Assembly (NCBI GenBank): GCA_017438085.1
Contig: JAFRWH010000018.1
Coordinates: forward strand, 1-6,845
From: Bacillota bacterium
GTDB lineage: Bacteria; Bacillota_A; Clostridia; Peptostreptococcales; Anaerovoracaceae
Direction of reading: 5' to 3'
DNA length: 6,845 nucleotides
Of the stretch, positions 6,029 through 6,845 are shown piece by piece. A model generated the notes under the pieces. The model ran no database searches. It was given only the letters and a program-made list of their open reading frames with translations, and was not told the DNA's origin. Each line of letters begins with the position of its first letter. Within the stretch, counting starts at the first letter, position 1. The position numbers and the translations under genes are program-made.

Positions 6029-6644
6029 GCTTCCCCAAAGGACGGAACAAAACCAAAGGCTCTGGGAAATGGCTTTTGAGGCATGCGGCAAAAAGGAGAC
6101 CCTGCGGGGATGCAGAGTCTCCTTTTTACAGTCCGTGCTCATGATAGAGAGACATTTCCGGCCGAGGTATTTCCGGGTCGGAGAATACGGCGCTCTGCTG
6201 GCCACCGGGCTTTTGGGAGCGGTTTTCGGAAGGCCGGTCCACAGCTGGACCATAGGTCCCTGTCAGCTGGGACTGCCCACGATACTGGAGTACTACAGGA
6301 CGGGACAGGACAAGCTCCGCAGCGCTGATCTTAAGCCTGGAGAGTTATGCTTCCCGGAGGATACGGCGGTCTTTCATCAGCCATCGGTCCGGCTGAAGAG
6401 TCTTGGGGAGCTGTGGCAGCTTTTCAGCGTGATCAGGCTCTCCCGGTCCATGGATATACTGGCCTGGAGGCTGAGCGCTGCCGCAGAAAAGGCGGAGCAG
6501 GACTATCCGGGCAGGCTGAATCTTCAGTTAAGAGCTCTTGGGACTGAGTTTGGCGGCCGTTTCAGCTACGGGCTTATGGCAGAACGGGTCTGGAAAGAAT
6601 TCGAGGCTCCTATCATCACAGAAAACAACGAAAAGGCAGGTTAA
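6021..6644 (+). CDS. Unknown protein with faint lysozyme/lytic-transglycosylase-like motif pattern
   Basis: The function is not established. The 207-residue product is slightly basic (about 28 Lys/Arg, 23 Asp/Glu). Features in order: a charged N-terminus (1-32), Glu43 in MIERHFRPRYFR, a short hydrophobic stretch YGALLATGLLGAVFG (56-70), then WTIGPCQLGLPTI (76-87), and near the end GGRFSYGLMAERVWKEF (178-194). A lone Glu followed by (S/T)xGxxQ and a late Tyr-Gly helix recalls the catalytic core of SLT/lysozyme-fold proteins, but this is pattern memory and not a confident assignment. No cleavable signal peptide is visible, which argues against a standard secreted hydrolase. The ATG lies inside the previous gene; AGGAGG (5994-5999) is 21 bases away, too far, so coupling is likely. 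A terminator-like hairpin lies in codons 24-36. A later start at Met41 (6141) is possible but lacks a ribosome binding site. The dehydrogenase begins three bases after the stop. Confidence 0.7.
   Translation: MPKLPQRTEQNQRLWEMAFEACGKKETLRGCRVSFLQSVLMIERHFRPRYFRVGEYGALLATGLLGAVFGRPVHSWTIGPCQLGLPTILEYYRTGQDKLRSADLKPGELCFPEDTAVFHQPSVRLKSLGELWQLFSVIRLSRSMDILAWRLSAAAEKAEQDYPGRLNLQLRALGTEFGGRFSYGLMAERVWKEFEAPIITENNEKAG
6090..6127 (+). terminator. Intrinsic-terminator-like hairpin inside the 6021 gene
   Basis: AAAAAGGAGAC (6090-6100) pairs perfectly with GTCTCCTTTTT (6117-6127). After one C/A mismatch, CTGC (6102-6105) pairs with GCAG (6112-6115) around a six-base loop. The stem ends in five T residues, so the form is that of a Rho-independent terminator. 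It lies 62 bases past the stop of the 123-residue gene but within the frame of the next one (residues 24-36). Translating ribosomes would be expected to disrupt it. Confidence 0.5.
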
Positions 6645-6647
6645 GAT

Positions 6648-6845
6648 ATGAAAATAGCAGTTATAACAGGGGCATCCTCCGGCATGGGCAGGGAATTCGT
6701 TTATGCCATAGACAAGGAGTTCGAACTGGACGAGCTCTGGGTTGTGGCAAGGAGAAAGGAAAGATTGGAAGAACTGCAGGAAAAGTGCAGGACAAAGGTC
6801 AGGCCTCTTGCATGGGACCTTTCCGACAGAGCCAGCTACGATGCA
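6648..6845 (+). CDS. Short-chain dehydrogenase/reductase (N-terminal part, cut by window end)
   Basis: The first 66 codons of an NAD(P)-dependent short-chain dehydrogenase run to the right edge with no stop. The dinucleotide-binding motif TGASSGMG (residues 7-14) has the classical TGxxxGxG form, preceded by the beta strand MKIAVI. The ELWVVARRKERLEEL segment (about 30-44) is the second strand, where the Arg pair after it suggests preference for NADP(H). The WDLSD near 58-62 matches the adenine-ring contact (D-L/V) of classical members. The catalytic YxxxK lies outside the window, and the substrate is unknown. The ATG follows the previous stop by three bases, with AAAAGGCAGG (6631-6640) inside the end of that gene as ribosome binding site, so it belongs to the same operon. 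Confidence 0.9.
   Translation, partial: MKIAVITGASSGMGREFVYAIDKEFELDELWVVARRKERLEELQEKCRTKVRPLAWDLSDRASYDA

Overview
The window looks like chromosomal DNA from an anaerobic member of the Clostridia (Bacillota), plausibly a Ruminococcaceae- or Lachnospiraceae-like gut bacterium. This is inferred from the Shine-Dalgarno sites close to AGGAGG, base composition near 50% G+C with frequent ATA and AGA/AGG codons, and the gene repertoire: an SLC45-like MFS carrier, a stand-alone Mrp ATPase with an N-terminal cysteine cluster, a YhcC-type radical SAM protein, and a UroD/MtaA-family protein. No phage, transposon, CRISPR array, tRNA or rRNA was seen.

Left block (1-3329, all + strand). The C-terminal part of an MFS transporter, cut by the window edge, is followed 33 bases later by a glycerophosphodiester phosphodiesterase. 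A probable promoter then leads into an Mrp/NBP35-type iron-sulfur carrier ATPase and, 48 bases on, a CvpA-family membrane protein. A strong intrinsic terminator closes the block.

Middle block (3330-5531). A short intergenic stretch rich in small dyads separates the terminator from a minus-strand radical SAM gene of the TIGR01212/YhcC family. That gene diverges from a plus-strand UroD-family methyltransferase-like gene. The two predicted core promoters lie on top of each other in a gap of only 65 bases, and the minus-strand transcript may be leaderless or nearly so.

Right block (5532-6845, + strand). A candidate promoter with a perfect 13-base dyad at its expected transcription start precedes a compact gene run: an acidic 123-residue protein of unknown function, an overlapping 207-residue protein of unknown function whose residues faintly recall lysozyme/lytic-transglycosylase folds, and a short-chain dehydrogenase cut by the window edge. 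A textbook intrinsic-terminator structure lies inside the first 110 bases of the 207-residue gene. It could end the small gene's transcript or act as a translation-coupled attenuator.

Most of the window is ordinary housekeeping sequence. The overlapping two-gene unit at 5561-6644, with its dyad and internal terminator, is the part most likely to hold something undescribed.
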